NCBI RefSeq assembly: GCF_000719345.1
Contig: NZ_JOFX01000048.1
Span: 1 to 64,000 of the forward strand
From: Streptomyces sp. NRRL F-2664
GTDB taxonomy: Bacteria > Actinomycetota > Actinomycetes > Streptomycetales > Streptomycetaceae
Direction: 5' to 3'
DNA length: 64,000 bases
The position numbers and the translations under genes were made by a program. Below, piece after piece: positions 1 through 9,149 of this stretch; positions within the stretch are counted from its first letter, which is position 1; each line of letters begins with the position of its first letter. The notes below the pieces were generated by a model. That model saw only the letters and a list, made by a program, of their open reading frames with translations, ran no database searches and had not been told where the DNA came from.

Positions 1-525
1 GGTGGGAGGGGAGGTCGGGCCGGCGGGGGTGGGTGTCTGGAGGGGCTTGGCCATGCAGCGGCTGGAGTCGTAGAAGCGGTAGAAGCCGAACTTCGGGGAC
101 GGGGTGTAGCCCTCCGAGAGGTAGAGGGCGATGGCCTCCGGCTGCCGGTCACCCGTCTCCAGGACCATCCGCATGCGGCCCGCCGCGCGGGCGTCCGCCT
201 CCAGGGCCGCCAGGATGCGGCGGGCCAGGCCGAGGCCGCGGGCCTGCGGGACGACGTACATCCGCTTGAGCTCGGCGTCGCCGTCCGAGTAGCCCTCGTC
301 GTTCTTTTCCTGGCTGCGCCAGCCCCCGGTCGCCACCGGGGTGCCCGAGGTGTCGTACGCCACGATGTACAGGCCCCGCGGCGGGGCGAACATCGCCGGG
401 TCCAGGTAGGTGGCGTCGCCCTCGCCCTGGTACCGCTCCTGGTATTCGAGCTGGACCTGGTCGTTGAGCATGACCGCGTCCGGGTGGTCGTACGGCACGG
501 TGCGGAGCTCGATCCCATGAGACAT
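1..525 (-). CDS. GNAT-family N-acetyltransferase (3' end cut by window edge)
   Basis: This gene reads leftward and stays open to base 1, so only its first 175 codons are visible and the stop lies outside the window. The translation from the ATG at 525 begins MSHGIELRTVPYD and carries a GNAT core: an acetyl-CoA pyrophosphate-binding stretch VVPQARGLGLARRILAALE near residues 92-110 and the following LYLSEGYTPSPKFGFY segment typical of strand 7. The family transfers acetyl groups from acetyl-CoA to amines; the substrate cannot be told. It is divergent from the exonuclease gene, with only 38 bases between the two starts. The visible C-terminal tail is Pro/Thr rich and probably not part of the fold. 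Confidence 0.85.
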   Translation of the reverse strand, partial: MSHGIELRTVPYDHPDAVMLNDQVQLEYQERYQGEGDATYLDPAMFAPPRGLYIVAYDTSGTPVATGGWRSQEKNDEGYSDGDAELKRMYVVPQARGLGLARRILAALEADARAAGRMRMVLETGDRQPEAIALYLSEGYTPSPKFGFYRFYDSSRCMAKPLQTPTPAGPTSPPT

Positions 526-563
526 CCGAACATCGTACGGAACCGTCCCGCTATGGTGCTGGG

Positions 564-1367
564 ATGCTCACTGTGACCTCCGTGAATGTGAATGGGATTC
601 GGGCCGCCGCCAAGAAGGGCTTCGGGGCGTGGCTCGCGGGATCCGACGCCGACGTCGTCTGCCTGCAGGAGGTTCGCGCCGAGGAGGGGCAGATCCCGGA
701 CGAGGTGCGTAGGCCCGAGGGCTGGCACACCGTCTTCGCGCCGGCCGCGGTGAAGGGACGGGCCGGGGTCGCGCTGTACACGCGCCGCGCGCCCGAGCAG
801 GTGCGGGTCGGCTTCGGCAGTGCGGAGTTCGACGCGTCCGGGCGGTACCTGGAGGTCGACCTGCCCGGTGTGACCGTGGCCAGCCTCTACCTGCCCTCCG
901 GCGAGGCGGGGACGGCGAAGCAGGACGAGAAGTACCGGTTCATGGAGGAGTTCCTCACCTACCTCGCCGCGCTGAAGGTGCGGGCCGCCGCCGACGGGCG
1001 CGAGGTCGTGGTCTGCGGTGACTGGAACATCTGCCACCGGGAGGCCGACCTCAAGAACTGGAAGACCAACCGCAAGAGCGCCGGCTTCCTCCCCGAGGAG
1101 CGCGCGTGGCTGGGGAAGGTCTACACGCAGGCCGGCTACGTCGACGTGGTGCGCGAGCTGCACCCCGACACCGAGGGGCCGTACTCCTGGTGGTCCTACC
1201 GCGGCCGCGCCTTCGACAACGACGCCGGCTGGCGGATCGACCTCCAGGTGGCGACGCCGGGGCTGGCCGCGAAGGCCGTCAAGGCCTTCGTGGAGCGGGC
1301 CGAGACGCACCCCGAGCGGTGGTCCGACCACGCCCCCGTGACCGTCGTCTACGAGCTCGGGGTCTGA
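564..1367 (+). CDS. xth: exodeoxyribonuclease III (Xth family)
   Basis: A 267-residue exonuclease III / AP endonuclease, the usual family length. The endonuclease-exonuclease-phosphatase fold is marked by N-terminal SVNVNGIRAA, metal-binding Glu36 in LQEVR, GDWN at 152-155, WRIDL near 223-227 and the terminal SDHAPV (His256) that completes the active site. The enzyme removes nucleotides from 3' ends and cleaves at abasic sites in base excision repair. The ATG at 564 is preceded by GCTGGG, a weak ribosome site. Its last 19 bases overlap the tail of the convergent MerR gene. Recognition is confident; whether exonuclease or AP-endonuclease activity dominates cannot be read from sequence. Confidence 0.95.
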   Translation: MLTVTSVNVNGIRAAAKKGFGAWLAGSDADVVCLQEVRAEEGQIPDEVRRPEGWHTVFAPAAVKGRAGVALYTRRAPEQVRVGFGSAEFDASGRYLEVDLPGVTVASLYLPSGEAGTAKQDEKYRFMEEFLTYLAALKVRAAADGREVVVCGDWNICHREADLKNWKTNRKSAGFLPEERAWLGKVYTQAGYVDVVRELHPDTEGPYSWWSYRGRAFDNDAGWRIDLQVATPGLAAKAVKAFVERAETHPERWSDHAPVTVVYELGV

Positions 1368-2023
1368 CCCGGCGCGGAAGCCAGCAGGCGGTCCATCGCC
1401 ATGGTCAGCTCCGCCTCGACCACGCTCTTGGCCAGCGGACGCAGTCGAGCGAGCGCGTCCGGCGAGATGTGGTCCGAGATCAGCTCGGTGAACAGCAGCG
1501 CCATCGCGTCCGCGTGCTCGCGGACGCGGCGCCCGGTCTCCAGGACCGCCGCCAGCGGCACTCCTTCGCGGACCAGTGCCGAGGAGACGTCCAGCAGGCG
1601 GCGGCTGACGTGCACGATCGCGTCGCCGTCGACGGCGAGGTACCCCAGGTCGAGGGAGGCCGCCAGGTTCTCCGGGGTGACCTCGCCCTCGAAGTAGTCG
1701 GCCAGTTCCTCCGGGGTGAGCCGCACCGGGGTCTCCTCCGACCAGCCGATGCCGAGCAGTTCGCCGAGCTGGCCGACGTCGCGGCCCTTCTCGAAGGCGG
1801 CGGTCAGCTCGGCGATGCCGCCGAGGGTGTGGCCGCGCTCCAGCAGGCCGGCGATGGTGCGCAGCCGGGCCAGGTGGTGGTCGTCGTACCAGGCGATGCG
1901 GCCCTCGCGGCGAGGCGGGGGGAGCAGCTTGCGCTCGCGGTAGAAGCGCAGGGTGCGCACCGGTATGCCGGCCGCCTCGGCCAGTTCCTCGGTGCGGTAC
2001 TCGCGCACCTGCCTGCCTTGCAT
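1349..2023 (-). CDS. MerR-family transcriptional regulator
   Basis: A 224-residue MerR-type regulator. A winged helix-turn-helix occupies about residues 8-75 (YRTEELAEAAGIPVRTLRFY, then the WY wing of the family), followed by a helical effector region with no cysteine cluster typical of metal sensors, so an organic ligand is more likely. I chose the ATG at 2023 because AAGGA lies 7 bases upstream; a GTG at 2041 in frame has no ribosome site. The gene is divergent from the monooxygenase-hydrolase-SDR operon, with a 22-bp palindrome between them, so it probably controls that operon and itself. Its 3' end overlaps xth tail to tail. Confidence 0.9.
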   Translation of the reverse strand: MQGRQVREYRTEELAEAAGIPVRTLRFYRERKLLPPPRREGRIAWYDDHHLARLRTIAGLLERGHTLGGIAELTAAFEKGRDVGQLGELLGIGWSEETPVRLTPEELADYFEGEVTPENLAASLDLGYLAVDGDAIVHVSRRLLDVSSALVREGVPLAAVLETGRRVREHADAMALLFTELISDHISPDALARLRPLAKSVVEAELTMAMDRLLASAPGQTPSS

Positions 2024-2083
2024 CTCGTCGTCCTTCGCCACGGACGCAGCCTATGGCGTACCGGCAGTAACTTTCCGGGTCCG

Positions 2084-2105
2084 CCCCCTACCCATGGGTA
2101 CGGGG
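2084..2105. promoter_or_regulatory. candidate MerR operator between divergent genes
   Basis: A 22-bp palindrome centred on CCCATGGG, with one mismatched base pair, sits between the MerR gene and the monooxygenase operon. MerR proteins bind dyads of about this size placed in an over-long promoter spacer. A second inverted repeat, TGCCAG-6-CTGGCA at 2127-2144, lies just downstream. Binding is inferred. Confidence 0.5.
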
Positions 2106-2207
2106 GCTGCTCTACCCTCCCGATTGTGCCAGTGATTGCTGGCAGTGTTTCGATGTGGTGTGCGGCGTTGCGTGGCTGGGACTGCGATGGAGCGGAAGGC
2201 GGCGGAC

Positions 2208-3839
2208 ATGGGTGACACGGGCGGGACGGGGAGGGCGCGCGAGCACGTGCGCGTGGCCGTGATCGGGTCCGGCTTCAGCGGACTGGGTGCCGCCGTACGG
2301 CTGCGCCGCGAGGGCATCACCGACTTCGTCGTGCTGGAGCGGGCCGGCTCGGTCGGCGGCACCTGGCGCGACAACAGCTATCCGGGGTGCGCCTGCGACG
2401 TCCCCTCGCACCTGTACTCCTTCTCCTTCGCGCCCCACCCCGACTGGCCCCGGTCCTTCTCCGGGCAGCCGCACATCCGGGCGTACCTGGAGCACGTCGC
2501 CGACACCTTCGGGCTGCGCCCCCACATCCGGCTCGACTCCGAGGTGCGGATGATGCGCTGGGACGAGGCCGGGCTGCGCTGGGAGATCGAGACGGCACAG
2601 GGCGAACTCACCGCCGACGTGGTGGTCTCGGCGACCGGCCCGCTGTCCGAGCCGAAGCTCCCGGAGATCCCCGGACTCGCCGGCTTCCCGGGCAAGGTCT
2701 TCCACTCGGCACGCTGGGACCACGACTACGACCTGCGCGGCAAGCGCGTCGCCGTGATCGGCACGGGCGCCTCCGCCATCCAGATCGTGCCGGCCATCGC
2801 CCCGGACGTGGAGCGCCTCACCCTGTTCCAGCGCACCCCGGCCTGGGTGATGCCGCGCACCGACCGCGCCATCACGGCGGTGGAGCGCTGGCTGCACCGC
2901 CGGCTGCCCTTCACCCAGGCGGCGCGCCGCGGGCTGACCTGGGCGATCCGGGACCTCCAGGTCGGCGCCTTCACCAAGCGGCCCCACCAGCTGGGGCTGG
3001 TCGAGGCCCTGGCCAAGGCCAACCTGGCCCGGTCGATCAAGGACCCGGCGCTGCGCGCCAAGCTGACCCCCTCCTACCGGATCGGCTGCAAGCGGATCCT
3101 GCTCTCCAGCACCTTCTACCCGGCGCTGGCCCGGCCCGACGTGGACCTGGTCGCCTCAGGGCTCAAGGAGGTGCGGGGCTCGGTCCTGGTCGCCGCCGAC
3201 GGGACGGAGGCCGAGGTCGACGCGATCGTCTTCAGTACCGGCTTCCACGTCACCGACCTGCCCATCGCCGAGCGGGTCGTGGGCGCCGACGGCCGCTCCC
3301 TCGCGGTCGCGTGGAAGGACGGGATGGCCTCGCTGCGCGGCGCGACCGCGGCCGGCTTCCCCAACTGGATGACGATCATCGGCCCGAACACCGGGCTGGG
3401 GAACACCTCGATGATCCTGATGATCGAGTCGCAGCTCAACTACATGGCCGACTACCTGCGCCAGCTCGCCGTCCTCGGCGGGAACGGCGAGCGGGTCGCC
3501 CTGGCCGCCCGGCCCTCCGCCGTCAACGCCTGGAACCGCACGGTGCAGGCGCGGATGGAGCGGACCGTGTGGAACACCGGCGGCTGCACCAGCTGGTACC
3601 TGGACGCGAACGGGCGCAACACCACCGTCTGGCCCGGCACGACCGGGGAGTTCCGACGCGAGACCCGCACGGTCGACCTCGCCGAGTACGAGGTCGTACG
3701 GGTACGGGGGCGCGGGCGCGAACGGATCGCGGTCCCCGCGCCGCTGCCCGCCGCCGGCGCGGAGCCCGCCGCCGCCCCGGGCACGGAGCCCGCCGCCGCC
3801 CCGGCACCGCTGGCCGCGCGGGCGGAGGGCGCCGCGTGA
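2208..3839 (+). CDS. flavin-containing Baeyer-Villiger-type monooxygenase
   Basis: A 543-residue flavoprotein. An N-terminal FAD site (VAVIGSGFSGLGAA, about residues 16-29) is followed by GGTWRDNSYPG, the type I Baeyer-Villiger fingerprint FPGKVFHSARWD near residues 159-170 (consensus FxGxxxHxxxWD), and a second Rossmann site VAVIGTGASAIQ for NADPH. Such enzymes insert oxygen beside a ketone to make an ester or lactone. The tail after about residue 500 is Ala/Pro repeats. I prefer the ATG at 2208, with GGAAGG 8 bases upstream; an in-frame ATG at 2187 is possible. The stop overlaps the next start as GTGA, so translation is coupled to the hydrolase. Confidence 0.92.
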   Translation: MGDTGGTGRAREHVRVAVIGSGFSGLGAAVRLRREGITDFVVLERAGSVGGTWRDNSYPGCACDVPSHLYSFSFAPHPDWPRSFSGQPHIRAYLEHVADTFGLRPHIRLDSEVRMMRWDEAGLRWEIETAQGELTADVVVSATGPLSEPKLPEIPGLAGFPGKVFHSARWDHDYDLRGKRVAVIGTGASAIQIVPAIAPDVERLTLFQRTPAWVMPRTDRAITAVERWLHRRLPFTQAARRGLTWAIRDLQVGAFTKRPHQLGLVEALAKANLARSIKDPALRAKLTPSYRIGCKRILLSSTFYPALARPDVDLVASGLKEVRGSVLVAADGTEAEVDAIVFSTGFHVTDLPIAERVVGADGRSLAVAWKDGMASLRGATAAGFPNWMTIIGPNTGLGNTSMILMIESQLNYMADYLRQLAVLGGNGERVALAARPSAVNAWNRTVQARMERTVWNTGGCTSWYLDANGRNTTVWPGTTGEFRRETRTVDLAEYEVVRVRGRGRERIAVPAPLPAAGAEPAAAPGTEPAAAPAPLAARAEGAA

Positions 3840-4771
3840 GCCGGCCGGCGCACGTCACCTCCGGCCCCTACGCACCGCCCGCCGCCCGGCGTGAACTCGT
3901 CGCCGTCTCCGCCGACGGGGCCCGCCTGCACGTCGAGGTGCACGGGGACGAGGGCGCGCCGCCCGTGGTGCTGGCCCACGGCTGGACCTGCTCCACCGCG
4001 TTCTGGGCCGCGCAAATACGGGCCCTGGCCGCCACCCACCGGGTCGTCGCCTACGACCAGCGCGGACACGGGCGCAGCCCCGCCGCCCGGGAACACAGCA
4101 CCACCGCACTCGCCGACGACCTCGTGGCCGTGCTCGGCGCCACCCTCGCCCCGGGGGAGCGGGCGGTCGTCGCCGGGCATTCCATGGGCGGCATGACGAT
4201 CATGGCGGCCGCGGCCCGGCCGGAGTTCACCGAGCACGCCGCGGCCGCGCTGCTGTGCAGCACCGGCAGTTCCGCCCTGGTCGCGCAGGCGCGGGTGGTG
4301 CCGGGGCGCGCCGGGCGCGCCCGGACCCGTATCACCGGCGCGGTCCTGGGATCACGCGCCCCCCTCGGGCCGGTCACGCCCCTCGCCCGGAAGGTCCTGA
4401 AGTACGCCACCATGGGCCCCGGCAGCGCCCCCGACAAGGTCGAGGCGTGCGCCCGCATCGTCCACGCCTGCCCCACCGGTGTGCGGCACGCCTGGTCCGC
4501 GGTGCTGGCCGGGCTCGACCTCGACGCCGACGTGGCGCGGCTGACCGTCCCCACCGCCGTGATCGGCGGCACCGCCGACCGGCTCACACCGATCGGCCAC
4601 GCCCGCAGGCTCGCGGCGGCGCTGCCGCACTGCGTGGGCCTCACCGAGCTCACCGGCGTGGGGCACATGACCCCGATCGAGGCACCCGAAGCCGTCACCC
4701 GTGCCCTCGGCGAGCTGACCGCACGCCATCTCGCCACCACCGAGAAGGACGAGAAGGAGATGACCACGTGA
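3836..4771 (+). CDS. alpha/beta hydrolase (putative esterase)
   Basis: A 311-residue alpha/beta hydrolase. The oxyanion-hole motif HGW is at 49-51 and the nucleophile elbow GHSMG places Ser116. An Asp in GGTADRLTP and a His in GVGHMTP complete the triad. The GTG start at 3836 overlaps the monooxygenase stop by 4 bases, and its own stop overlaps the next GTG the same way. In this operon it would hydrolyse the ester made by the Baeyer-Villiger enzyme. That role is inference from gene order; an arrangement of monooxygenase, lipase and short-chain dehydrogenase is also known in the mycobacterial mymA operon. Confidence 0.9.
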   Translation: MSRPAHVTSGPYAPPAARRELVAVSADGARLHVEVHGDEGAPPVVLAHGWTCSTAFWAAQIRALAATHRVVAYDQRGHGRSPAAREHSTTALADDLVAVLGATLAPGERAVVAGHSMGGMTIMAAAARPEFTEHAAAALLCSTGSSALVAQARVVPGRAGRARTRITGAVLGSRAPLGPVTPLARKVLKYATMGPGSAPDKVEACARIVHACPTGVRHAWSAVLAGLDLDADVARLTVPTAVIGGTADRLTPIGHARRLAAALPHCVGLTELTGVGHMTPIEAPEAVTRALGELTARHLATTEKDEKEMTT

Positions 4772-5652
4772 GTGCCCGCAGGAGTCTGGAAGGCCAGGTC
4801 GCCGTCGTCACCGGGGCCGCCCGCGGAGTGGGCGAGCTGCTCGCCCGCAAGCTGTCGGCCCGCGGTGCCCGGATCGCTCTCGTCGGCCTGGAGCCCGAAG
4901 CCCTCAAGGAGGTCTCCGGGCGCCTGCACACCGACAGCGAACACTGGTACGCCGATGTCACCGACCACGAGGCGATGGCACGCGTCGCCCAGGAGGTCAA
5001 GGAGCGCTTCGGGAAGGTCGACATCGTCGTCGCCAACGCGGGCGTCGCCGCGGGCGGGCCGTTCGTCCACTCCGACCCCGACGCCTGGCGCCGCGTGATC
5101 GAGGTCAACCTCGTCGGCGGGGCCGTCACCGCCCGTGCCTTCCTGCCCGTGCTGGCGGCGAGCCGCGGCTACTTCCTCCAGATCGCCTCGCTCGCCGCCA
5201 TCACCCCCGCGCCGATGATGACCGCCTACTGCGCCTCCAAGTCGGGCGTCGAGGCGTTCGCCCACTGCCTGCGGTCCGAGGTGGCGCACCAGGGCGTCAA
5301 GGTGGGTGTCGGCTACCTCTCGTGGACCGACACGGACATGGTGCGCGGTGCCGACCAGGACGAGGTCATGCGGGAGCTGCGGCAGCGGCTGCCGTGGCCG
5401 TCGAACCGTACGTACCCGCTGGGGCCGGCCGTCGACCGGATCGTCGCCGGCATCGAGCGGCGCTCGCCGCACGTGTACGCGCAGTGGTGGCTGCGCGGGA
5501 TGCAGGGGGTGCGCGGCTACCTGCCGGGGATCATCGCGACGGTCGGGCAGCGCGAGATGAAGCGCTTCGAGCCCCGGCTGGCCGGTGTCTCCAGGGGCCT
5601 CGTCGGGGCGGGCGGCGCCGCCGACGAGCGGGAGCGCACCCGCAGCCGCTGA
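4768..5652 (+). CDS. short-chain dehydrogenase/reductase (SDR)
   Basis: A 294-residue classical SDR, longer than the usual 250 because of a C-terminal extension after the Rossmann core. The cofactor motif TGAARGVG is at 15-22, NAG at 90-92, and the catalytic set is Ser141, Tyr154 and Lys158 (YCASK). It oxidises or reduces an alcohol/ketone with NAD(P). The GTG start lies in a GTGA overlap with the hydrolase stop and has GAAGGAGA just upstream. As third gene of the operon it could supply the ketone to the monooxygenase or process the alcohol released by the hydrolase. The C-terminal region contains YAQWWLRGMQG, possibly membrane associated. Confidence 0.92.
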   Translation: MSARRSLEGQVAVVTGAARGVGELLARKLSARGARIALVGLEPEALKEVSGRLHTDSEHWYADVTDHEAMARVAQEVKERFGKVDIVVANAGVAAGGPFVHSDPDAWRRVIEVNLVGGAVTARAFLPVLAASRGYFLQIASLAAITPAPMMTAYCASKSGVEAFAHCLRSEVAHQGVKVGVGYLSWTDTDMVRGADQDEVMRELRQRLPWPSNRTYPLGPAVDRIVAGIERRSPHVYAQWWLRGMQGVRGYLPGIIATVGQREMKRFEPRLAGVSRGLVGAGGAADERERTRSR

Positions 5653-5677
5653 CCGGGCGGGCTCCCGCGCCGGGAGG

Positions 5678-5706
5678 GGGCGCGGCCGTCGCCGGCGGCC
5701 GCGCCC
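5678..5706. terminator. bidirectional hairpin between convergent genes
   Basis: GGGCGCGGCCG and its exact complement flank a 7-base loop, an 11-bp stem. It lies between the SDR stop and the protease stop, which converge here, so it can end both transcripts. No long T run follows, as is normal in Streptomyces. Confidence 0.7.
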
Positions 5707-5728
5707 TTCCCGGTTCCGGTTGCGCCGC

Positions 5729-8700
5729 TCACTCCCTCGGCGGCAGCTTCGGACGGCGCCGGTCCGGTACGTCCGTGTATCCGGGCGGCATTGCGGGCGG
5801 GTCCTGTTCGAGGAGTTCCAGCGCCAGGTGCACGGCGTCGTCCATCTGGGCGTGGCGGCCCTCCGCCCAGTCCAGCGGGGTGCGCAGGATCTCCAGGTCC
5901 GGCTCCACGCCGTGGTTCTCCACCGACCAGCCGTATTCGGGGAACCAGGCGGCGTTCATCGGGACGGTGATCACCGTGCCGTCCCCGAGGGTGTGCCGGC
6001 CGGTCATGCCGACCACGCCGCCCCAGGTGCGCTGGCCCACCACCGGCCCCAGGCCCAGGAGTTTGAAGGCCGCCGTGATCATGTCCCCGTCCGAGGAGGT
6101 CGCCTCGTCGGCGAGCGCCACGATCGGGCCCCGGGGTGCGTCGGAGGCGTAGCTGACGGGTTGGGCGTCGCGCGTCAGGTCCCAGCCCAGGATGGACCGG
6201 GTGAGCTTCTCCACCACCAGCTCGCTGATGTGGCCGCCCGCGTTGCCGCGTACGTCCACGATCAGCGCGGGCCGGGACATCTCCATCCGCAGGTCGCGGT
6301 TGAACTGGGCCCAGCCCGAGCCGCCCATGTCGGGGATGTGGAGGTAGCCGCACCGGCCGCCGCTGAGCTCCCGGACCACTTGACGGCGCTTGGACACCCA
6401 GTCCTGGTAGCGCAGCGGCCGCTCGTCGATCAGCGGGACGACGGCGACCCGGCGGGGGCGGTCCGAGCCCTCGGCCGGTTGGAAGGTCAGCTCGACCGTG
6501 GTGCCGCCCGCGCCCGCCAGCAGCGGGTAGGGGCCGGTGACCGGGTCCACGGGCCGGCCGTCGACGTGGGTGAGTACCGCGCCCTCGCGGATGCCGGTAC
6601 CGGCCAGCGGGGAGCGGGCCTTGGAGTCGGAGGACTCGCCGGGCAGGATCCTGCTGACGACCCATGCTCCGTCCCGGGGCACCAGGTTGGCGCCGAGCAG
6701 GCCGATGGCCCGCTGGTAGTGCGGGGGGCCCTCGTTGCGGCGGGCGGGCGAGACGTAGGCGTGCGAGGTGCCGAGTTCGCCCAGGACTTCGCGCAGCAGG
6801 TCGGCGAACTCGTCGGGGGAGGCGACCCTTTCCACCAGGGGGCGGTACTGGCGCAGTACGCCGTCCCAGTCGATGCCGCACATGTGCGGATCCCAGAAGT
6901 ACGCGCGGATGATCCGCCCGGCCTCCTCGAAGGCCTGGCGCCACTCGGCGGCCGGGTCCACCTCGTGCAGGATGCGCCGCAGGTCGAGGTAGACCGTGGA
7001 GTCGCCGTCGCCCGACTCGGTGGCGGGCACCGCGCGCAGGTCCCCGTCGTCGTTGATCACGAGGCGGGTGCCGTCGCCGCTGACCGCGAACCAGTCCAGC
7101 CCCGAGGCCAGTTCGCTCTTGCGGGCCTTGGTCAGGTCGAAGTGCTCCAGGGTGGGCTTGCCGCTGAGGTCGTTGGGGTTGGCGAAGGTCTCGCCCAGCG
7201 CGCCCGAGATCGGCCAGCGCAGCCAGACCAGTCCGCCGCCGTGCACCGGGTACAGGGCCGAGTACTTGGACGCGCTCACCGGGAAGGGGGTGACCCGGCT
7301 CTCCAGCCCCTCCACCTCCACGGTCACGGCGCCGCTGTCGCCCGAGCCCTCCGAGTCCGCGTCGGCCGGGTCCAGTCCGCCGGCCGCGGGCCGCCCCTCG
7401 GCGGACAGCGCGAAGGGCGAGGGGGTCGCGGAGGACAGCGGGACCAGGTACGGGCGGCAGCCCAGCGGGAAGGACAGGTCCCCGGTGTGCACGTCGTACA
7501 CCGGGTCGAAGCCGCGCCAGGACAGGAAGGCCAGATAGCGCCCGTCCCGGGTGAAGACCGGGTTCTCGTCGGCGAAGCGCCCGTTGGTGACGTCGACGAC
7601 GGTGCGTGCGCCCGGCCCGGAGATGCGGGCCATCTTGATCTGCCGCAGTGAGCGCCCGATGCCGGGGTGCGACCAGGTCAGCCAGGCCCCGTCGGGGGAG
7701 AAGGCCAGGTCGGTGACGGGGCCGTTGATGGACCGGATCAGCTCGGTGACCTCGCCGTCGGAGTCCTCCGTCGCGTCGACGAGCAGCAGCCGCCCGTCGT
7801 TCGAGGCGACGGCGAGGCGCTCCCCGTCCGGGTCCGCCAGCAGCTCGGTGACGCGGCCCAGCTCGCCCGAGGCCAGCCGGCGCGGCTGCCGCTCCCCGGA
7901 GGCCCGGGGGAGGTAGGCGATCTCGATGGCGTCCTCGCCCTCGGCGTCGGTGACGTAGGCGACCTGGCCGCCGCTGCCGAGCATCTCCGGCAGCCGCACC
8001 CGCACGCCCGGGGTGTCGGCGATGGTCCGGGCCGGCCCGTCGCGGTGGGTCAGCCAGTACAGGCTGCCGCGCACCACGACCGCGCTGGCGCGCCCGGTGG
8101 TGTCCACGGAGAGCGAGTCGACGTGGCTGGCGGCCGGCACCTGGTAGGTGCGCCGTCCGGCGCGGGGGCCGCCGAGGCGGACCTGGAGCTTGCGCGGGGA
8201 GGCGTCCGCGGCGAGGGAGTCGACGAGCCACAGGTCTCCGGCGCACTGGTAGACGACGCGAGAGCCGTCGCTGGAGGCGTGCCGGGCGTAGAACTCGTCG
8301 TGGTCGGTGTGGCGGCGCAGGCCGGTGCCGTCGGGCAGGCAGGAGTAGAGGTTGCCGATGCCCTCGTGGTCGGAGAGGAAGGCGATCCGGCCGTTGACGA
8401 ACATCGCGGAGTCCAGGTGGCCTTCCAGGTCCTCCAGGAGCTGGCGCCCGTGCAGCCAGAGCCGGCCCATGGCGCCGCCCCGGTAGCGCTTCCACGCGGC
8501 GGGCTCGTGCGGCGGTTTGCCGGTGAGGAGCAGGCTGCGGTGCTCGCCGTCGATGTCGGCGACCTGGATGTCGGACACGGGCCCCCACGGGAGGCGGCCG
8601 CCGGGGCTGCCGTCGGTCGGCAGCTTGTAGGCCCAGGAGAAGTACGAGAAGGGCTGTTCGTGCGAGGAGACCGCCAGGATGTTGCCGTCGGGATCCCAGC

Positions 8701-8998
8701 CGCAGACGCGGGTGTCGGTGGCGCCCCAGTGGGTCAGCTGCCGGGCGGGCCCGCCGTCGACGGGCGCCAGGTGGATCTCGGGATCGAGGCTGCGCCAGGT
8801 GGTGAAGGCGATGTGCCGGCCGTCGGGGGAGAAGCGAGGGTGGCCGACCCGCGTGCGGTCGACGGTGACCCGCCAGGCGCGTCCTGGGGTATGGCCGTCG
8901 GGGACCAGCGGGGCGACCCACAGGTCGTCCTCGGTGGCGAAGCACAGCAGGTCGTCGTGCAGGTGCGGGAACCGGAGGTACGCGACGTCGTGACTCAC
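5729..8998 (-). CDS. tricorn protease homologue (S41 family, PDZ)
   Basis: A 1089-residue protein with the full tricorn layout: two N-terminal beta-propeller regions rich in SPDG repeats (about 1-650), a helical C1 domain, a PDZ domain, and a C-terminal S41-like protease domain. Ser745-His746 (GTSHAYV), the nucleophile region SSDGD at 968-972 and Glu1027 (SVENHG) correspond closely to Ser745, His746, Ser965 and Glu1023 of Thermoplasma tricorn. There is no signal peptide, so it acts in the cytoplasm, probably trimming peptides released by the proteasome. The GTG start at 8998 faces the TetR gene. Homologue recognition is secure; its partners in this organism are not visible. Confidence 0.93.
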   Translation of the reverse strand: MSHDVAYLRFPHLHDDLLCFATEDDLWVAPLVPDGHTPGRAWRVTVDRTRVGHPRFSPDGRHIAFTTWRSLDPEIHLAPVDGGPARQLTHWGATDTRVCGWDPDGNILAVSSHEQPFSYFSWAYKLPTDGSPGGRLPWGPVSDIQVADIDGEHRSLLLTGKPPHEPAAWKRYRGGAMGRLWLHGRQLLEDLEGHLDSAMFVNGRIAFLSDHEGIGNLYSCLPDGTGLRRHTDHDEFYARHASSDGSRVVYQCAGDLWLVDSLAADASPRKLQVRLGGPRAGRRTYQVPAASHVDSLSVDTTGRASAVVVRGSLYWLTHRDGPARTIADTPGVRVRLPEMLGSGGQVAYVTDAEGEDAIEIAYLPRASGERQPRRLASGELGRVTELLADPDGERLAVASNDGRLLLVDATEDSDGEVTELIRSINGPVTDLAFSPDGAWLTWSHPGIGRSLRQIKMARISGPGARTVVDVTNGRFADENPVFTRDGRYLAFLSWRGFDPVYDVHTGDLSFPLGCRPYLVPLSSATPSPFALSAEGRPAAGGLDPADADSEGSGDSGAVTVEVEGLESRVTPFPVSASKYSALYPVHGGGLVWLRWPISGALGETFANPNDLSGKPTLEHFDLTKARKSELASGLDWFAVSGDGTRLVINDDGDLRAVPATESGDGDSTVYLDLRRILHEVDPAAEWRQAFEEAGRIIRAYFWDPHMCGIDWDGVLRQYRPLVERVASPDEFADLLREVLGELGTSHAYVSPARRNEGPPHYQRAIGLLGANLVPRDGAWVVSRILPGESSDSKARSPLAGTGIREGAVLTHVDGRPVDPVTGPYPLLAGAGGTTVELTFQPAEGSDRPRRVAVVPLIDERPLRYQDWVSKRRQVVRELSGGRCGYLHIPDMGGSGWAQFNRDLRMEMSRPALIVDVRGNAGGHISELVVEKLTRSILGWDLTRDAQPVSYASDAPRGPIVALADEATSSDGDMITAAFKLLGLGPVVGQRTWGGVVGMTGRHTLGDGTVITVPMNAAWFPEYGWSVENHGVEPDLEILRTPLDWAEGRHAQMDDAVHLALELLEQDPPAMPPGYTDVPDRRRPKLPPRE

Positions 8999-9065
8999 CC
9001 CCCAATGCTTTCCGTGTGAGAGGGGCGCGGCAACTCGTACTGGTGATCCATGCCACTGCCGTCAG

Positions 9066-9134
9066 CGAAACGGAACGGTTTCGTTTCGCTCGGCGGAGGG
9101 GTATCGTCGTAAGCGTACGGAACAGTTTCGTTCG
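9066..9134. promoter_or_regulatory. two palindromic TetR operators
   Basis: Two related palindromes precede the TetR gene: 23 bp at 9066-9088 (arms CGAAAC..GTTTCG) and 21 bp at 9114-9134. Both contain CGGAAC(G/A)GTTTCGTT, and the copies are 47 bp apart. The pair lies between the divergent protease and TetR genes, a normal arrangement for an autorepressor. Binding is inferred from symmetry and position. Confidence 0.65.
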
Positions 9135-9149
9135 GATGGAGGCACGGAG

